A stretch of DNA of 64,000 nucleotides from NCBI RefSeq assembly GCF_009883635.2, contig NZ_CP026115.2, forward strand, positions 3,038,001-3,102,000, read 5' to 3'. Shown here in pieces: positions 51,199 to 61,214 of the stretch. Position 1 is the first letter of the stretch. Each line of letters begins with the position of its first letter. Source of the DNA: Pseudomonas putida (lineage in GTDB: Bacteria; Pseudomonadota; Gammaproteobacteria; Pseudomonadales; Pseudomonadaceae). Position numbers and translations under genes: made by a program. Below the pieces are notes generated by a model that was not told the DNA's origin, did not search any database, and saw nothing but the letters and a program-made list of their open reading frames with translations.

Positions 51199-53376
51199 TT
51201 ACAGCCCGTTACGCGCCTTGAACTCGCGACGGCGGCGGTGCAGTACTGGCTCGGTGTAGCCGTTCGGCTGCTTGGCACCTTCGACCACCAGCTCGATCGC
51301 CGCCTGGAACGCGACGTTGTCGTCGAAGTTCGGCGCCATCGGGCGGTACTGGGCGTCACCGGCGTTCTGCTTGTCGACCACTGCAGCCATGCGCTTGAGG
51401 CTTTCCAGCACCTGCTCCTGGCTGACCACGCCATGGCGCAGCCAGTTGGCCAGCAGCTGGGCCGAGATGCGCAGGGTGGCGCGGTCTTCCATCAGGCCGA
51501 CATCGTTGATGTCCGGTACCTTCGAGCAACCCACACCCTGGTCGATCCAGCGCACCACATAGCCGAGGATGCCCTGGGCGTTGTTGTCCAGCTCGTTGCG
51601 GATCTCTTCGGCCGACCAGTTGGTGTCGGCCGCCAGCGGGATGGTCAGGATGTCATCGACCGAAGCCGGGGTGCGCGACGCCAGCTCGCGCTGACGCGCC
51701 TGCACGTCGACCTTGTGGTAGTGCAGGGCGTGCAGGGTGGCGGCGGTCGGCGACGGTACCCAGGCGGTGTTGGCGCCGGCCAGTGGGTGAGCGATCTTCT
51801 GCTCGAGCATGGCGGCCATCAGGTCAGGCATGGCCCACATGCCCTTGCCGATCTGCGCACGGCCTTGCAGGCCGGTGGCAAGGCCCACGTCGACGTTGTT
51901 GTTCTCGTAGGCGCCGATCCACTTCTCGTTCTTCATGGCGCCCTTGCGCACCACGGCGCCAGCTTCCATCGAGGTGTGGATTTCGTCACCGGTGCGGTCG
52001 AGGAAGCCGGTGTTGATGAACACCACGCGCTCGGCGGCCGCCTTGATGCAGGACTTCAGGTTGACCGTGGTACGGCGCTCCTCGTCCATGATGCCGACCT
52101 TGACGGTGTTGCGCTTCATGCCCAGCAGGTCTTCGACACGGCTGAAGATCTCGGCGGCGAAGGCGACTTCTTCCGGGCCGTGCATCTTCGGCTTGACGAT
52201 GTACACGCTGCCGCTGCGGGTGTTCTTGCGGCTGGTGTTGCCGTTGAGGTTGTGCAGGGCGATCAGGTTGGTGAACAGGCCGTCCTGGATGCCTTCGGGG
52301 ATTTCGTTGCCCTGGGCATCGAGAATCGCCGGGTTGGTCATCAGGTGGCCCACGTTGCGCACGAACAGCAGCGAACGGCCGTGCAGGGTTACGCTGCCGC
52401 CATTGGGCGCGGCGTATTCGCGGTCCGGGTTCATGGTGCGGGTGAAGGTCTTGCCACCCTTGCTCACGCTTTCGGCCAGGTCGCCTTTCATCAGGCCCAG
52501 CCAGTTGCGGTAGACGATGACCTTGTCATCGGCATCGACGGCGGCGACCGAGTCTTCGCAGTCCATGATGGTGGTCAGCGCCGACTCCATCAGGATGTCT
52601 TTGACGCCGGCGGCATCGGTGCTGCCGACTGGGGTGCTGGCGTCGACCTGAATCTCGAAGTGCAGGCCGTTGTGCTTGAGCAGCACGGCGGTCGGCGCCT
52701 TGGCGTCGCCATGGAAGCCGATCAGCTGGGCGTCATCACGCAGGCCGCTGTTGCTGCCGCCTTTCAGGGCGACGACCAGCTTGCCACCTTCGATGCGATA
52801 GCTGGTGGAGTCGACGTGCGAGCCGGCCGCCAGTGGTGCGGCTTCGTCGAGGAAGGCGCGGGCGAAGGCAATCACCTTGTTGCCGCGCAGCTTGTTGTAA
52901 CCCTGGCCTTTCTCGGCGCCGCCTTCATCGCTGATGGCGTCGGTGCCGTACAGGGCGTCGTACAGCGAACCCCAACGGGCGTTGGCGGCGTTCAGGGCGA
53001 AACGGGCGTTCATCACCGGGACGACCAGCTGTGGGCCGGCCATGTGGGCGATTTCTTCGTCCACGTTCTGGGTGGTGGCCTGGAAATCCTCGGCTTGTGG
53101 CAGCAGGTAGCCGATTTCCTGGAGGAATGCCTTGTAGGCTACGGCGTCGTGTGCCTGGCCTTTGCGTGCCTGGTGCCAGGCGTCGATCTTGGCTTGCAGC
53201 TCGTCACGCTTGGCGAGCAGGGCTTTGTTCTTTGGAGCGAGGTCTTTAATGATCTCTGCCGCCCCTGCCCAGAACTTCTCGGCTTCGATGCCGGTTCCAG
53301 GAATCGCTTCGTTGTTGACGAAGTCGTACAGGGCCTTGGCGACCTGAAGGCCACCGACTTGAACGTATCCAGTCAT
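51199..53376 (-). CDS. glcB: Malate synthase G
   Basis: 725 residues from the ATG at 53376 ([20 protein letters not shown]), the usual start and length of isoform G. It condenses glyoxylate and acetyl-CoA to malate, the second step of the glyoxylate shunt. Seen: [15 protein letters not shown], the acid-rich TMNPDREY segment, [20 protein letters not shown] with the Mg-binding acid residues, [12 protein letters not shown], and the C-terminal [20 protein letters not shown]. It stands alone with a long 5' region that shares motifs with aceEF. Confidence 0.97.
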   Translation of the reverse strand: MTGYVQVGGLQVAKALYDFVNNEAIPGTGIEAEKFWAGAAEIIKDLAPKNKALLAKRDELQAKIDAWHQARKGQAHDAVAYKAFLQEIGYLLPQAEDFQATTQNVDEEIAHMAGPQLVVPVMNARFALNAANARWGSLYDALYGTDAISDEGGAEKGQGYNKLRGNKVIAFARAFLDEAAPLAAGSHVDSTSYRIEGGKLVVALKGGSNSGLRDDAQLIGFHGDAKAPTAVLLKHNGLHFEIQVDASTPVGSTDAAGVKDILMESALTTIMDCEDSVAAVDADDKVIVYRNWLGLMKGDLAESVSKGGKTFTRTMNPDREYAAPNGGSVTLHGRSLLFVRNVGHLMTNPAILDAQGNEIPEGIQDGLFTNLIALHNLNGNTSRKNTRSGSVYIVKPKMHGPEEVAFAAEIFSRVEDLLGMKRNTVKVGIMDEERRTTVNLKSCIKAAAERVVFINTGFLDRTGDEIHTSMEAGAVVRKGAMKNEKWIGAYENNNVDVGLATGLQGRAQIGKGMWAMPDLMAAMLEQKIAHPLAGANTAWVPSPTAATLHALHYHKVDVQARQRELASRTPASVDDILTIPLAADTNWSAEEIRNELDNNAQGILGYVVRWIDQGVGCSKVPDINDVGLMEDRATLRISAQLLANWLRHGVVSQEQVLESLKRMAAVVDKQNAGDAQYRPMAPNFDDNVAFQAAIELVVEGAKQPNGYTEPVLHRRRREFKARNGL

Positions 53377-53827
53377 TGCTTGCCTCACCTCTGCTCAGCT
53401 ATTTCGCTCTTCTGTATTAAGCCTGTAGCGCTTCTCTAAACACGTACCAGTGCTTGCCATCGAACTAGACCCGAAGGCGGCTGGGTGCAGCCGGCCAGAC
53501 AGGCTGGCAGGCAGTGTGCGTATTTTCACAGGCGCCTTGGCAGACATCCAAACGACGTTTTGTAGTCCGCGCCACGGGATACTACATGAAGCAGTAGGCG
53601 AGGCAAAATCAGACTAAAAGCGCCGTTATGCGACCGGTTGGTCGCGTATGGTCACGCTGGGAGAACGTATGTTCGCAAAAAATGGGTGGATTGTTCCAGA
53701 TAAATCTTGAAACAGTACACGATTGCTTGTGCGGATTGCCCTGCGGCAGGTTGCCGCGCCTTGCCTATACTGAGTCGATCCCCCGTATTTTCGCCGCCTA
53801 GGGCGGCCCGACGCAGAGGAAGGGCCT
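53377..53827. promoter_or_regulatory. Divergent glcB / gcvR-like control region
   Basis: A 451-base gene-free stretch. It contains TGTAGT (53561) and ACTACA (53581) half-sites separated by 14 bases, and the inverted repeat described at 53628. Near the plus-strand gene there is a TATACT -10-like box (53766) without a convincing -35. No ORF in it looks real. Confidence 0.55.
53628..53646. promoter_or_regulatory. GCGACC-GGTT-GGTCGC inverted repeat, shared with aceE upstream region
   Basis: ATGCGACCGGTTGGTCGCG matches the aceE-side element (ATGCGACGTTTGGTCGCA) except for one inserted base, one internal change and the last base. Perfect 6-bp arms GCGACC/GGTCGC around GGTT. Confidence 0.4.
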
Positions 53828-54346
53828 GTGGATCATCTTGTACTGACCGTGATTGCCCCGGACAAGGCCGGCCAGGTCGAGCGCATTGCCCAGTGCATCG
53901 CCGATCATAACGGCAACTGGCTGGAGAGCCGCATGTCGCGGATGGCCGGGCAGTTTGCCGGGATCCTGCGGGTGGCGGTGCCGGCGGAAAACTACGACGA
54001 GCTGGTGAAGTCGCTGCAGGCGCTGGGGCAATACGATATTCGCGTGCTCATCGCCGAGAGTGGCATCGAGCCGTCATGTACCTGGAAGCCCATTGCCATG
54101 GAACTGGTGGGCAACGACCGCCCTGGCATCGTGCGCGATATCACCCGCCTGCTGGCGGACCAGGGGGTGAACCTGGAGCGCTTCACCACCGAAGTGCGGC
54201 CGGCGCCGATGAGCAGTGAGCCGCTGTTCCATGCCGATGCGCTGCTGGCGCTGCCGTTGACCTTGTCGCTGGATGACCTGCAGCAGAAGCTGGAGAGCCT
54301 GGCGGACGACTTGATGGTGGAGTTGAAGTTGCGGCCGGAGGACTGA
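53828..54346 (+). CDS. gcvR: GcvR-like protein with two ACT domains
   Basis: 172 residues. Two ACT domains: MDHLVLTVIAPDKAGQVERI (about 1-75) and MELVGNDRPGIVRDITRLLA (about 88-165). The size and order are those of the glycine cleavage system transcriptional repressor GcvR, which binds the activator GcvA in E. coli and has no DNA-binding domain. No gcv genes are in the window. Pseudomonas often annotates this group simply as glycine cleavage protein R; regulatory targets here are unproven. Confidence 0.8.
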   Translation: MDHLVLTVIAPDKAGQVERIAQCIADHNGNWLESRMSRMAGQFAGILRVAVPAENYDELVKSLQALGQYDIRVLIAESGIEPSCTWKPIAMELVGNDRPGIVRDITRLLADQGVNLERFTTEVRPAPMSSEPLFHADALLALPLTLSLDDLQQKLESLADDLMVELKLRPED

Positions 54347-54409
54347 TTCGAGATTGCCTGGGCCGCTTCGAGGCCCCCTACGGTTATCCCGATTTCACGG
54401 GGAAGGCCC

Positions 54410-54531
54410 TGTGGATAACCTGGGGGCGCACCTCGCTAGCCCAGGAACGGCAAGCCTTCCCGAGGTTTGAGCAAAAAACGTACAAAAATCAGTCGTTTGT
54501 GCACAAAGCACGGGGACGAGGGTGTGGATAA
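54410..54531. other. Two DnaA boxes and a 12-bp palindrome in a convergent intergenic region
   Basis: TGTGGATAA, the exact complement of the DnaA box TTATCCACA, occurs at 54410-54418 and 54523-54531, both as part of TGTGGATAACCT in the same orientation, 113 bases apart. TTTGTGCACAAA (54496-54507) lies between them. Both flanking genes point into this region. Confidence 0.5.
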
Positions 54532-54546
54532 CCTTTGGAGAGGTTG

Positions 54547-54592
54547 CTGCAGGCCACGAACGACGTGGCCTGTGCAGTTTTGATCGTTTTTT
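54547..54592 (+). terminator. Probable terminator of the gcvR-like gene
   Basis: CTGCAGGCCACG-AACGA-CGTGGCCTGTGCAG forms a long stem, followed by TTTTGATCGTTTTTT. It is oriented for the plus strand, 200 bases after the gcvR-like stop and just before the convergent rarD stop. Confidence 0.5.
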
Positions 54593-54594
54593 GA

Positions 54595-55482
54595 TCAGGC
54601 GCGTTTGCGCAGGTTCAACCAGGCATCGACGCTGTAGAGCGCCAGGCCCGCCCAGATACAGATGAAGGCCACCAGGCTGCTCGAAGACAAATGCTCATCG
54701 AAAAGCAGCACTGCCTGCAGCAGCACCAGTGTCGGCGCCAGGTATTGCAGGAAGCCCAGGGTGGTATAAGGCAAATGTCGGGCGGCGGCGTTGAAGCAGA
54801 CCAACGGCACCAGTGTCACCGGCCCTGCTGCCATTAGCCACAGTGCTTCGTTGCTGGTATAGAACGCACCCTGGGCACTGACCGCAGTAGGGTTCAGCAG
54901 CAACCAGCCTAGCGCCAGTGGCACCAGCATCCAGGTTTCCACCACCAGCCCCGGGAGCGCTGCCACAGGGGCCTTTTTGCGGATCAACCCATAGAAGCCG
55001 AAGGTCAATGCCAGCATCAGCGACACCCACGGCAGGCTACCCACCTGCCACACTTGTTGTGCCACGCCCACTGCAGCCATGCCCACGGCCAGCCATTGCA
55101 GGCGGCGCAGGCGTTCTCCGAGCAGGAGCATGCCCAGCAGCACATTGACCAGGGGGTTGATGTAGTAGCCCAGGCTGGCTTCGAGCATGCGACCGCTGTT
55201 CACCGACCACACGTAGGTCAGCCAGTTGGCAGCGATCAGCGTCCCGCTCAGGGCCAGAATCGCCAGGCGGCGGGGGTTGTCGCGCAGCTCGCGCCACCAG
55301 CCTGGGTGTTTCCACACCAACAGCAGCAGGGAGCCGAACAACGCGGACCAAAGCACCCGGTGGACGATGATCTCCACCGCCGGGACGCTCTGGATGGCTT
55401 TGAAGTACAGGGGGAACAAACCCCAGATAATATAGGCCGACAGGCCAAGTATGTACCCGCGACGCGGGTTTGCGGCGTGCAT
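54595..55482 (-). CDS. rarD: EamA-family transporter RarD
   Basis: 295 residues with ten membrane helices and two EamA repeats. The RarD signature is present at the start (GYILGLSAYIIWGLFPLYFK) and in the middle (YYINPLVNVLLGMLLLGERL); FLQYLAPTLVLLQAVLLFDE closes the second repeat. RarD-type proteins are drug/metabolite exporters of uncertain substrate (chloramphenicol resistance when overexpressed). Confidence 0.9.
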   Translation of the reverse strand: MHAANPRRGYILGLSAYIIWGLFPLYFKAIQSVPAVEIIVHRVLWSALFGSLLLLVWKHPGWWRELRDNPRRLAILALSGTLIAANWLTYVWSVNSGRMLEASLGYYINPLVNVLLGMLLLGERLRRLQWLAVGMAAVGVAQQVWQVGSLPWVSLMLALTFGFYGLIRKKAPVAALPGLVVETWMLVPLALGWLLLNPTAVSAQGAFYTSNEALWLMAAGPVTLVPLVCFNAAARHLPYTTLGFLQYLAPTLVLLQAVLLFDEHLSSSSLVAFICIWAGLALYSVDAWLNLRKRA

Positions 55483-55546
55483 GCAGAATCCTTGCTTAGG
55501 TAGCTAAATACAGCGACGCCTATTGTAGACAGACCCTCTCGGCTAT

Positions 55547-56521
55547 CTAGAACAATTTCAATGGTTGTTCGTCCAGCGCCGCCGTCTGCTCACGCAGCGC
55601 GAGGATTTGGTCACCCCAGTAACGCGGTTGGCCAAACCAGGGGAAGCTACGCGGGAATGCCGGATCATCCCAGCGCCGCGCCAGCCAGGCGCAGTGGTGC
55701 AGCTGGCGCAGGGCGCGCAAGGGCTCGATCAGTGGCAGTTCGCGTGGGTCGAAGTCGTGGAACTCGTTGTAGCCGTCGATCAGCTCGGCCAATTGGCCAA
55801 GGCGCTCTTCGCGGCTGCCAGCCAGCATCATCCATAGGTCCTGCACGGCCGGGCCCATACGGCAGTCGTCCAGGTCGACGACGTGATAGACGTCGTCGCG
55901 ATGCATCAGGTTGCCAGGGTGCAGGTCGCCGTGCAGGCGCATCACCTGATGCGGGGTACGTGCGTAGATATCCTCGACCCGTTTGAGCAGTTCGCGGGCT
56001 ACGGACTCGAACGCAGGCAGCAACTCACGCGGGACGAAATCGCCCTCCAGCAGTGTTTGCAGTGAAGCGTGGCCGAAGTTGTCCACAGCCAATGTTTCGC
56101 GATGTTCGAACGGGCGGGTTGCGGCAACCGCGTGCAGACGGCCGAGCAACTGGCCGAGGCGGTAGAGCTGGTCGAGGTTGCCGGGCTCCGGCGCGTGGCC
56201 ACCTCGGCGCGGGAACAGGGTGAAGCGAAAGCCCTTGTGCTCGAACAGGGTCTGGCCGCCGTGTTGCAGCGGCGCGACCACGGGCACTTCGCAGTCTGCG
56301 AGTTCGGCGGTGAACTGGTGCTCTTCGAGAATCGCCGCATCGCTCCAGCGGCCCGGGCGGTAGAACTTGGCAATCAACGGTTGTGAATCTTCGATGCCCA
56401 CCTGATAGACGCGGTTCTCGTAGCTGTTCAGCGCCAGGACCCGGGCATCGCTGAGAAAGCCCAGGCTTTCCACTGCGTCCAGGACCAGGTCGGGGGTGAG
56501 GGTATCGAAGGGGTGAGACAT
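55547..56521 (-). CDS. srkA: Stress response kinase A (YihE-type Ser/Thr kinase)
   Basis: 324 residues from the ATG at 56521 (MSHPFDTLTPDLVLDAVESL), with the usual length. The choline-kinase-like fold has the catalytic loop MRLHGDLHPGNLMHRDD and the metal site HVVDLDDCRMGPAVQDLW. LNSYENRVYQVG is the conserved nucleotide-side motif. In E. coli it phosphorylates Ser/Thr and protects from stress-linked death. It stands alone between rarD and a REP element. Confidence 0.93.
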   Translation of the reverse strand: MSHPFDTLTPDLVLDAVESLGFLSDARVLALNSYENRVYQVGIEDSQPLIAKFYRPGRWSDAAILEEHQFTAELADCEVPVVAPLQHGGQTLFEHKGFRFTLFPRRGGHAPEPGNLDQLYRLGQLLGRLHAVAATRPFEHRETLAVDNFGHASLQTLLEGDFVPRELLPAFESVARELLKRVEDIYARTPHQVMRLHGDLHPGNLMHRDDVYHVVDLDDCRMGPAVQDLWMMLAGSREERLGQLAELIDGYNEFHDFDPRELPLIEPLRALRQLHHCAWLARRWDDPAFPRSFPWFGQPRYWGDQILALREQTAALDEQPLKLF

Positions 56522-56598
56522 GGGAGCTCCGGGGTGGGCGGCGTGCGGGTATGGTATCGCATTCCAGTGCGAACCCTTATTACGCCCTGCTCGCGTTT

Positions 56599-56640
56599 CG
56601 TGTGGGAGCGGGCTTGTCCCGCGAAGGGGCCGGTGCGGTT
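56599..56640. repeat. Single REP element
   Basis: One REP (GTGTGGGAGCGGGCTTGTCC then CGCGAAGGGGCCGG) between the srkA start and the end of the ModE-type gene, without an inverted partner. Confidence 0.85.
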
Positions 56641-57404
56641 TAAACCGGTACCCCGAGCAACACATAGGACGGTTGAAACTGCACCCGTACCTTGCTCCCT
56701 TCGCCCACTGACTGCCCGGCCAGCCAACCCGCCTCGGCAAACGCACACAACGTCTGCCCATTGCCCAGCGCCAAGCGTACCTCGCTGTCGCCCTGTGCAT
56801 CCGCCAGGACTTCTTCGACGGTAGCGTTCAGCAAGTTGCTGCCGGCCTCGGCTTCATCCTCCGCTCCCAGCAACTGCACCCACCCGGCCTTGAGCAGGGC
56901 CATCACTGTGGCCCCCAGTGTCAGCTCCAGCCGCGCCGTGCTGTCATGGGTAATCAATGCGTCGATTTCCAGCCCGCCGCCCAGCGCCAGGCTGACCCGG
57001 TCATGCCGGCCCTCCCTGCGCAGCCCGCTGACCTGCCCCTGCAGCTGATTGCGCGCGCTGGTACGCAGCATCAGGCGGCCAAGCAGGTCAAGGTCGCTGG
57101 ACTCTTCCGCCGCTTCGAGAATCTCTGCCTGCAGTGCCTGCACTTTCTGGTACAGGCGCAGCACCCGCTCACCTTCTACCGAGAGCCTTGCGCCACCCCC
57201 GCCACGTCCGCCCGTGCTGCGCTCAACCAAGGGCTGGCTGGCCAGGTTGTTGAGTTCATCGATGGCATCCCAGGCAGCCTTGTAGCTGATGCCGGCAGCC
57301 TTGGCCGCACGGGTGATCGAGCCTTGTTCGGCGATGTGCTGGAGCAGGGCGATGCGCTGCGGGCGGCGGGCGATATGCTGGGTGAGGAGTGCGGGGAGGG
57401 ACAT
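56640..57404 (-). CDS. ModE-type molybdate-responsive regulator
   Basis: 254 residues from the ATG at 57404. N-terminal winged helix (QHIAEQGSITRAAKAAGISY, about 22-41, then AWDAIDELNN), the GRGGGGARLS wing, and two Mop/TOBE-type ligand domains (SARNQLQGQVSGLRREGRHD, about 128; NLLNATVEEVLADAQGDSEV, about 198). This is the layout of ModE, which binds molybdate and represses modABC. The mod transport genes are not next to it. Confidence 0.88.
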   Translation of the reverse strand: MSLPALLTQHIARRPQRIALLQHIAEQGSITRAAKAAGISYKAAWDAIDELNNLASQPLVERSTGGRGGGGARLSVEGERVLRLYQKVQALQAEILEAAEESSDLDLLGRLMLRTSARNQLQGQVSGLRREGRHDRVSLALGGGLEIDALITHDSTARLELTLGATVMALLKAGWVQLLGAEDEAEAGSNLLNATVEEVLADAQGDSEVRLALGNGQTLCAFAEAGWLAGQSVGEGSKVRVQFQPSYVLLGVPV

Positions 57405-57430
57405 GGTGGCGCCTATCTGGAACTGACCCG

Positions 57431-58168
57431 TCAAGCTTGCCCCGGTTTTGCCGTGCGTGCCAGGCAATACACATCGACCCTGCGTACGCCGGCCTCACGC
57501 AGCAGTTGCGCGATAGCCTGCGCGGTGGCCCCGGTGGTCAGCACATCATCGACCACGGCAACGTGGCTGCCCTTGAGCGATGCCGCGCTGGCCAGCGCGA
57601 AAGCCCGGCGCAGGTTGCCTCGGCGTGCCCGGGCATCCAGGTTCTGTTGTGCCGGTGTTTCACGTGTGCGCAGCAACAACCGCTCATCACATTCGATGGC
57701 CAGGGCCTTCGACAGCCACCGCCCGAGCATGCCGGCCTGGTTGAAACCTCGCCCGCGTAGCCGACGCCGGGCCAGCGGAACAGGCAACAGCAGGTCTGGC
57801 CTGGCCAGGCCATCCTGGTAGCGATGGTGCAAATTGAGGCCGAGCATTTCAGCCATCAATCGGCCCAGCGGCCATTGGCCGTTGTGCTTGAAACGGCTGA
57901 TCAGTGTGTCCAGCGGGAACCCATAGTGCCAAGGCGCTATGACCTGATCGAAAGCCGGCGGGCGGCGGCTGCACTGGGCGCAGGTCAGGCCGGCCATCGG
58001 CAAGGGCAGGGCGCAACGCAGGCAATGTTCATCGAGCCACGGTAGTTCCTGCTCGCAGGCGACACACAGCGGGTAGCGCTGTTCGGCGAGCTCACCGCAC
58101 AGTAAGCAGCTATGATCAATATTTATACACTTGTAAACCAGTAATTTTAACCAAGGTTGACAGTTCAT
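57431..58168 (-). CDS. comF: ComF-family phosphoribosyltransferase-like protein
   Basis: 245 residues from the ATG at 58168. N-terminal zinc-ribbon cysteines (SCLLCGELAEQRYPLCVAC and HCLRCALPL, LTCAQC), then a phosphoribosyltransferase fold with VAVVDDVLTTGATAQAIA, the PRPP-binding motif. In E. coli (GntX) and in competent bacteria relatives act in DNA use or uptake. The first 13 codons coincide with the BirA operator and the divergent bioB promoter, so a shorter start downstream cannot be excluded. Confidence 0.88.
   Translation of the reverse strand: MNCQPWLKLLVYKCINIDHSCLLCGELAEQRYPLCVACEQELPWLDEHCLRCALPLPMAGLTCAQCSRRPPAFDQVIAPWHYGFPLDTLISRFKHNGQWPLGRLMAEMLGLNLHHRYQDGLARPDLLLPVPLARRRLRGRGFNQAGMLGRWLSKALAIECDERLLLRTRETPAQQNLDARARRGNLRRAFALASAASLKGSHVAVVDDVLTTGATAQAIAQLLREAGVRRVDVYCLARTAKPGQA
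58131..58162. promoter_or_regulatory. BirA operator of the biotin operon
   Basis: TTGTAAACC, 15 bases, GGTTGACA: a near-perfect match to the Proteobacterial BirA site (TTGTAAACC-N15/16-GGTTTACAA). It lies about 100 bases before bioB and inside the first codons of divergent comF. Biotinoyl-AMP-bound BirA should repress bioB-bioD here. Confidence 0.9.
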
Positions 58169-58257
58169 AGGCCTTCCATGACTATGCGAGCTAACCGTGA
58201 TGCGCTGGCGGGCACTTGTGCCTCGGCGCCAGCTACAGCCTAAACAAGGAAACGCCG

Positions 58258-59316
58258 ATGAGCGCCAGCACAACTGCAACAACACGTCACGACTGGTCCC
58301 TGCCTGAGGTCAAGGCGCTGTTCCAGCAGCCATTCAATGACCTGCTGTTCCACGCGCAGACCGTGCACCGCGCGCATTTCGACCCAAACCGCGTACAGGT
58401 TTCGACGCTGCTGTCGATCAAGACCGGTGCCTGCCCGGAAGATTGCAAATATTGTCCGCAGTCCGGCCACTACAACACCGGGCTGGAAAAACAGAAGTTG
58501 ATGGAAGTGCAAAAGGTGCTCGAGGAAGCCGCCCGCGCCAAAGCCATCGGTTCCACCCGCTTCTGCATGGGTGCGGCCTGGAAGCACCCGTCGGCCAAGG
58601 ACATGCCCTACGTGCTGGAGATGGTCAAAGGCGTGAAGGCCATGGGCCTGGAAACCTGCATGACCCTCGGCAAGCTCGACCAGGAGCAGACCGCGGCCCT
58701 GGCTCAGGCCGGCCTGGACTACTACAACCACAACCTCGACACCTCGCCTGAGTTCTACGGCAGCATCATCACCACCCGTACCTACAGCGAACGCCTGCAG
58801 ACCCTGGCCTACGTGCGCGATGCCGGGATGAAGATCTGCTCCGGCGGCATTCTGGGCATGGGCGAGTCGCTGGACGACCGTGCCGGCCTGCTGATCCAGC
58901 TGGCCAACCTGCCCGAGCACCCGGAATCGGTGCCGATCAACATGCTGGTCAAGGTCGCGGGCACCCCGCTGGCCGAGGAGGAGGACGTCGACCCGTTCGA
59001 CTTCATCCGCATGCTGGCAGTTGCCCGTATTCTCATGCCCAAGTCGCACGTGCGCCTGTCCGCCGGCCGCGAGCAAATGAACGAGCAGATGCAGGCCCTC
59101 GCCTTCATGGCTGGCGCCAACTCGATCTTCTACGGCGAGAAACTGCTGACCACCGCCAACCCGCAGGCTGACAAGGACATGCAGCTGTTCGCCCGCCTGG
59201 GCATCAAGCCTGAAGCGCGCGAAGAGCATGCCGACGAAGTGCACCAGGCGGCCATCGAGCAGGCCCTGGTCGAGCAACGCAGCAGCGAGCTGTTCTATAA
59301 CGCCGCGTCGGCCTGA
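58258..59316 (+). CDS. bioB: Biotin synthase
   Basis: 352 residues from the ATG at 58258 (AAGGAAACGCCG upstream). A radical-SAM enzyme that inserts sulfur into dethiobiotin. The [4Fe-4S] motif is [16 protein letters not shown] (Cys-x3-Cys-x2-Cys); further cluster ligands lie in [19 protein letters not shown] and the Arg in [10 protein letters not shown]. First gene of bioBFHCD, two bases before bioF. Confidence 0.97.
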   Translation: MSASTTATTRHDWSLPEVKALFQQPFNDLLFHAQTVHRAHFDPNRVQVSTLLSIKTGACPEDCKYCPQSGHYNTGLEKQKLMEVQKVLEEAARAKAIGSTRFCMGAAWKHPSAKDMPYVLEMVKGVKAMGLETCMTLGKLDQEQTAALAQAGLDYYNHNLDTSPEFYGSIITTRTYSERLQTLAYVRDAGMKICSGGILGMGESLDDRAGLLIQLANLPEHPESVPINMLVKVAGTPLAEEEDVDPFDFIRMLAVARILMPKSHVRLSAGREQMNEQMQALAFMAGANSIFYGEKLLTTANPQADKDMQLFARLGIKPEAREEHADEVHQAAIEQALVEQRSSELFYNAASA

Positions 59317-59317
59317 G

Positions 59318-60490
59318 ATGGCCTTTGACCTGGCGGCGCGCCTGGCCGAACGGCGCGCCGCAGACCTGTATCGGCAGCGGCCATTGCTGGAAAGCCCGCA
59401 GGCGCCTGAGGTAGTGGTCGATGGCCAGCGCTTGCTGGCCTTCTGCAGCAATGACTACCTGGGGCTGGCCAACCACCCTGAAGTGATCGCTGCCTGGCAG
59501 GCTGGCGCCGAGCGCTGGGGTGTCGGCGGTGGAGCCTCGCACCTGGTGATTGGCCACAGCGCGCCGCATCATGCTGTCGAAGAGGCGCTGGCCGAACTGA
59601 CCGGCCGCCCACGCGCGCTGCTGTTTTCCACAGGCTACATGGCCAACCTTGGCGCCATCACCGCACTGGTGGGGCAGGGCGACACCGTGCTGCAGGACCG
59701 CCTGAACCACGCGTCGCTGCTAGATGGCGGGCTGCTCAGTGGTGCCCGTTTCAGCCGCTACCTGCACAACGACGCTATCAGCCTGGCCAGCCGCCTGGGC
59801 AAGGCAACTGGCAACACCCTGGTGGTCACCGACGGCGTGTTCAGCATGGACGGTGACCTTGCCGACCTGCCGGCGTTGGCCGCCGTGGCCCGCGCCCGCG
59901 GGGCCTGGCTGATGGTCGACGACGCCCATGGCCTGGGGACCTTGGGGGCTCAGGGGGGCGGCATCGTCGAGCACTTCGGCCTGGGCATCGACGACGTGCC
60001 GGTGCTGATCGGCACCCTGGGCAAGGCCTGTGGCACCGCCGGCGCTTTCGTCGCCGGCAGCGAAGAGCTGATCGAAGCACTGGTGCAGTTCGCCCGGCCC
60101 TATATCTACACCACCAGCCAGCCGCCAGCGCTGGCCTGCGCCACGCTCAAGAGCCTGGAGCTGCTGCGCCGCGAAGCCTGGCGCCGCGAGCACCTGGCTG
60201 CGCTGATCCGCCAGTTCCGTCAGGGCGCCTCGCAAATCGGCCTGCAGTTGATGGACAGCCCTACACCGATCCAGCCGATCCTGATCGGCGACAGTGCCCA
60301 GGCCCTCAAGCTGTCGCGCATGCTGCGTGACCGCGGCCTGTTGGTAACCGCGATCCGCCCGCCAACTGTGCCTGCTGGCAGCGCCCGCTTGCGGGTCACC
60401 CTGAGTGCCGCACACAGCGAGGCGCAGGTACAGCTATTGTTGAATGCATTGGCCGAGTGTTATCCACAGCTGGAGGCCGCCGATGCGTAA
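59318..60490 (+). CDS. bioF: 8-amino-7-oxononanoate synthase
   Basis: 390 residues from the ATG at 59318, one base after the bioB stop. A PLP enzyme condensing pimeloyl-ACP with L-alanine. [16 protein letters not shown] and [15 protein letters not shown] are signature stretches; the Schiff-base Lys is in [17 protein letters not shown]. It overlaps bioH by 8 bases. Confidence 0.96.
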   Translation: MAFDLAARLAERRAADLYRQRPLLESPQAPEVVVDGQRLLAFCSNDYLGLANHPEVIAAWQAGAERWGVGGGASHLVIGHSAPHHAVEEALAELTGRPRALLFSTGYMANLGAITALVGQGDTVLQDRLNHASLLDGGLLSGARFSRYLHNDAISLASRLGKATGNTLVVTDGVFSMDGDLADLPALAAVARARGAWLMVDDAHGLGTLGAQGGGIVEHFGLGIDDVPVLIGTLGKACGTAGAFVAGSEELIEALVQFARPYIYTTSQPPALACATLKSLELLRREAWRREHLAALIRQFRQGASQIGLQLMDSPTPIQPILIGDSAQALKLSRMLRDRGLLVTAIRPPTVPAGSARLRVTLSAAHSEAQVQLLLNALAECYPQLEAADA

Positions 60491-61214
60491 CCGTTTGATC
60501 CTTCTTCCCGGCTGGGGGCTGGGCACCGCCGCCCTTGAGCCGCTCGCCGCCAGCCTGCGGGCCCAGGACGCACGTCTGCAGGTCGAACTGATGCCCCTGC
60601 CGGAACTGGCCGATGCCGATGTGCAAGCCTGGGTGGACTACCTTGACCGCAAATTGCCCAGCGATACCTGGCTGGGTGGCTGGTCGCTCGGCGGCATGCT
60701 CGCCAGCGAACTGGCGCGCAAGCGTGGCGATCACTGCTGCGGCCTGCTGACGTTGGGCAGCAACCCCAGTTTCGTGGTCCGCGCCGATTGGCCACATGGC
60801 ATGGCCGAGGACACGTTCGGCACGTTTCTCGATGGTTGCCGCAGCCACACCTCGGTGACCCTCAAGCGCTTCCGCACCCTGTGCAGCGATGGTGCCCTGC
60901 AGCCTCGCACACTCCTGCGTCAACTGGGTGTCGGCGTGCCGGACACCGACCCGCTGTACCTGGCCACCGGCCTGGAAGTGCTGGCCAGGCTCGATACCCG
61001 TGAGGCGCTGCAGGCCTATGGCGGCCCGCAGTTGCACCTGTTCGCCGGCAGCGATGCGCTGGTGCCGGCCGAGGCGGCCAAAGCGCTGAGCGAGCTGCTG
61101 CCCGACGTGGAAGTCGGCCTGGTCGAAGACAGTTCCCACGCCTTCCTGCTGGAATATCCACAGGAGTTGGCGGCGGGCATCAAGAGTTTCCTGCATGAGA
61201 GTGGCGATGACTGA
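60483..61214 (+). CDS. bioH: Pimeloyl-ACP methyl ester esterase
   Basis: 243 residues from the ATG at 60483. Alpha/beta hydrolase: [11 protein letters not shown] (oxyanion region), nucleophile Ser in [14 protein letters not shown] (about 75), acid Asp in [11 protein letters not shown] and His in [12 protein letters not shown]. It removes the methyl ester at the end of BioC-started pimeloyl synthesis. It overlaps both neighbours by 8 bases. Confidence 0.93.
   Translation: MRNRLILLPGWGLGTAALEPLAASLRAQDARLQVELMPLPELADADVQAWVDYLDRKLPSDTWLGGWSLGGMLASELARKRGDHCCGLLTLGSNPSFVVRADWPHGMAEDTFGTFLDGCRSHTSVTLKRFRTLCSDGALQPRTLLRQLGVGVPDTDPLYLATGLEVLARLDTREALQAYGGPQLHLFAGSDALVPAEAAKALSELLPDVEVGLVEDSSHAFLLEYPQELAAGIKSFLHESGDD

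Noticed and set aside
51238..53439. 733-codon plus-strand ORF opposite glcB
   Set aside because: Antisense shadow of malate synthase G.
53561..53586. HexR operator upstream of glcB
   Set aside because: The TGTAGT and ACTACA half-sites are separated by 14 bases instead of 3, so it does not fit the HexR box; kept only as part of a shared-motif observation.
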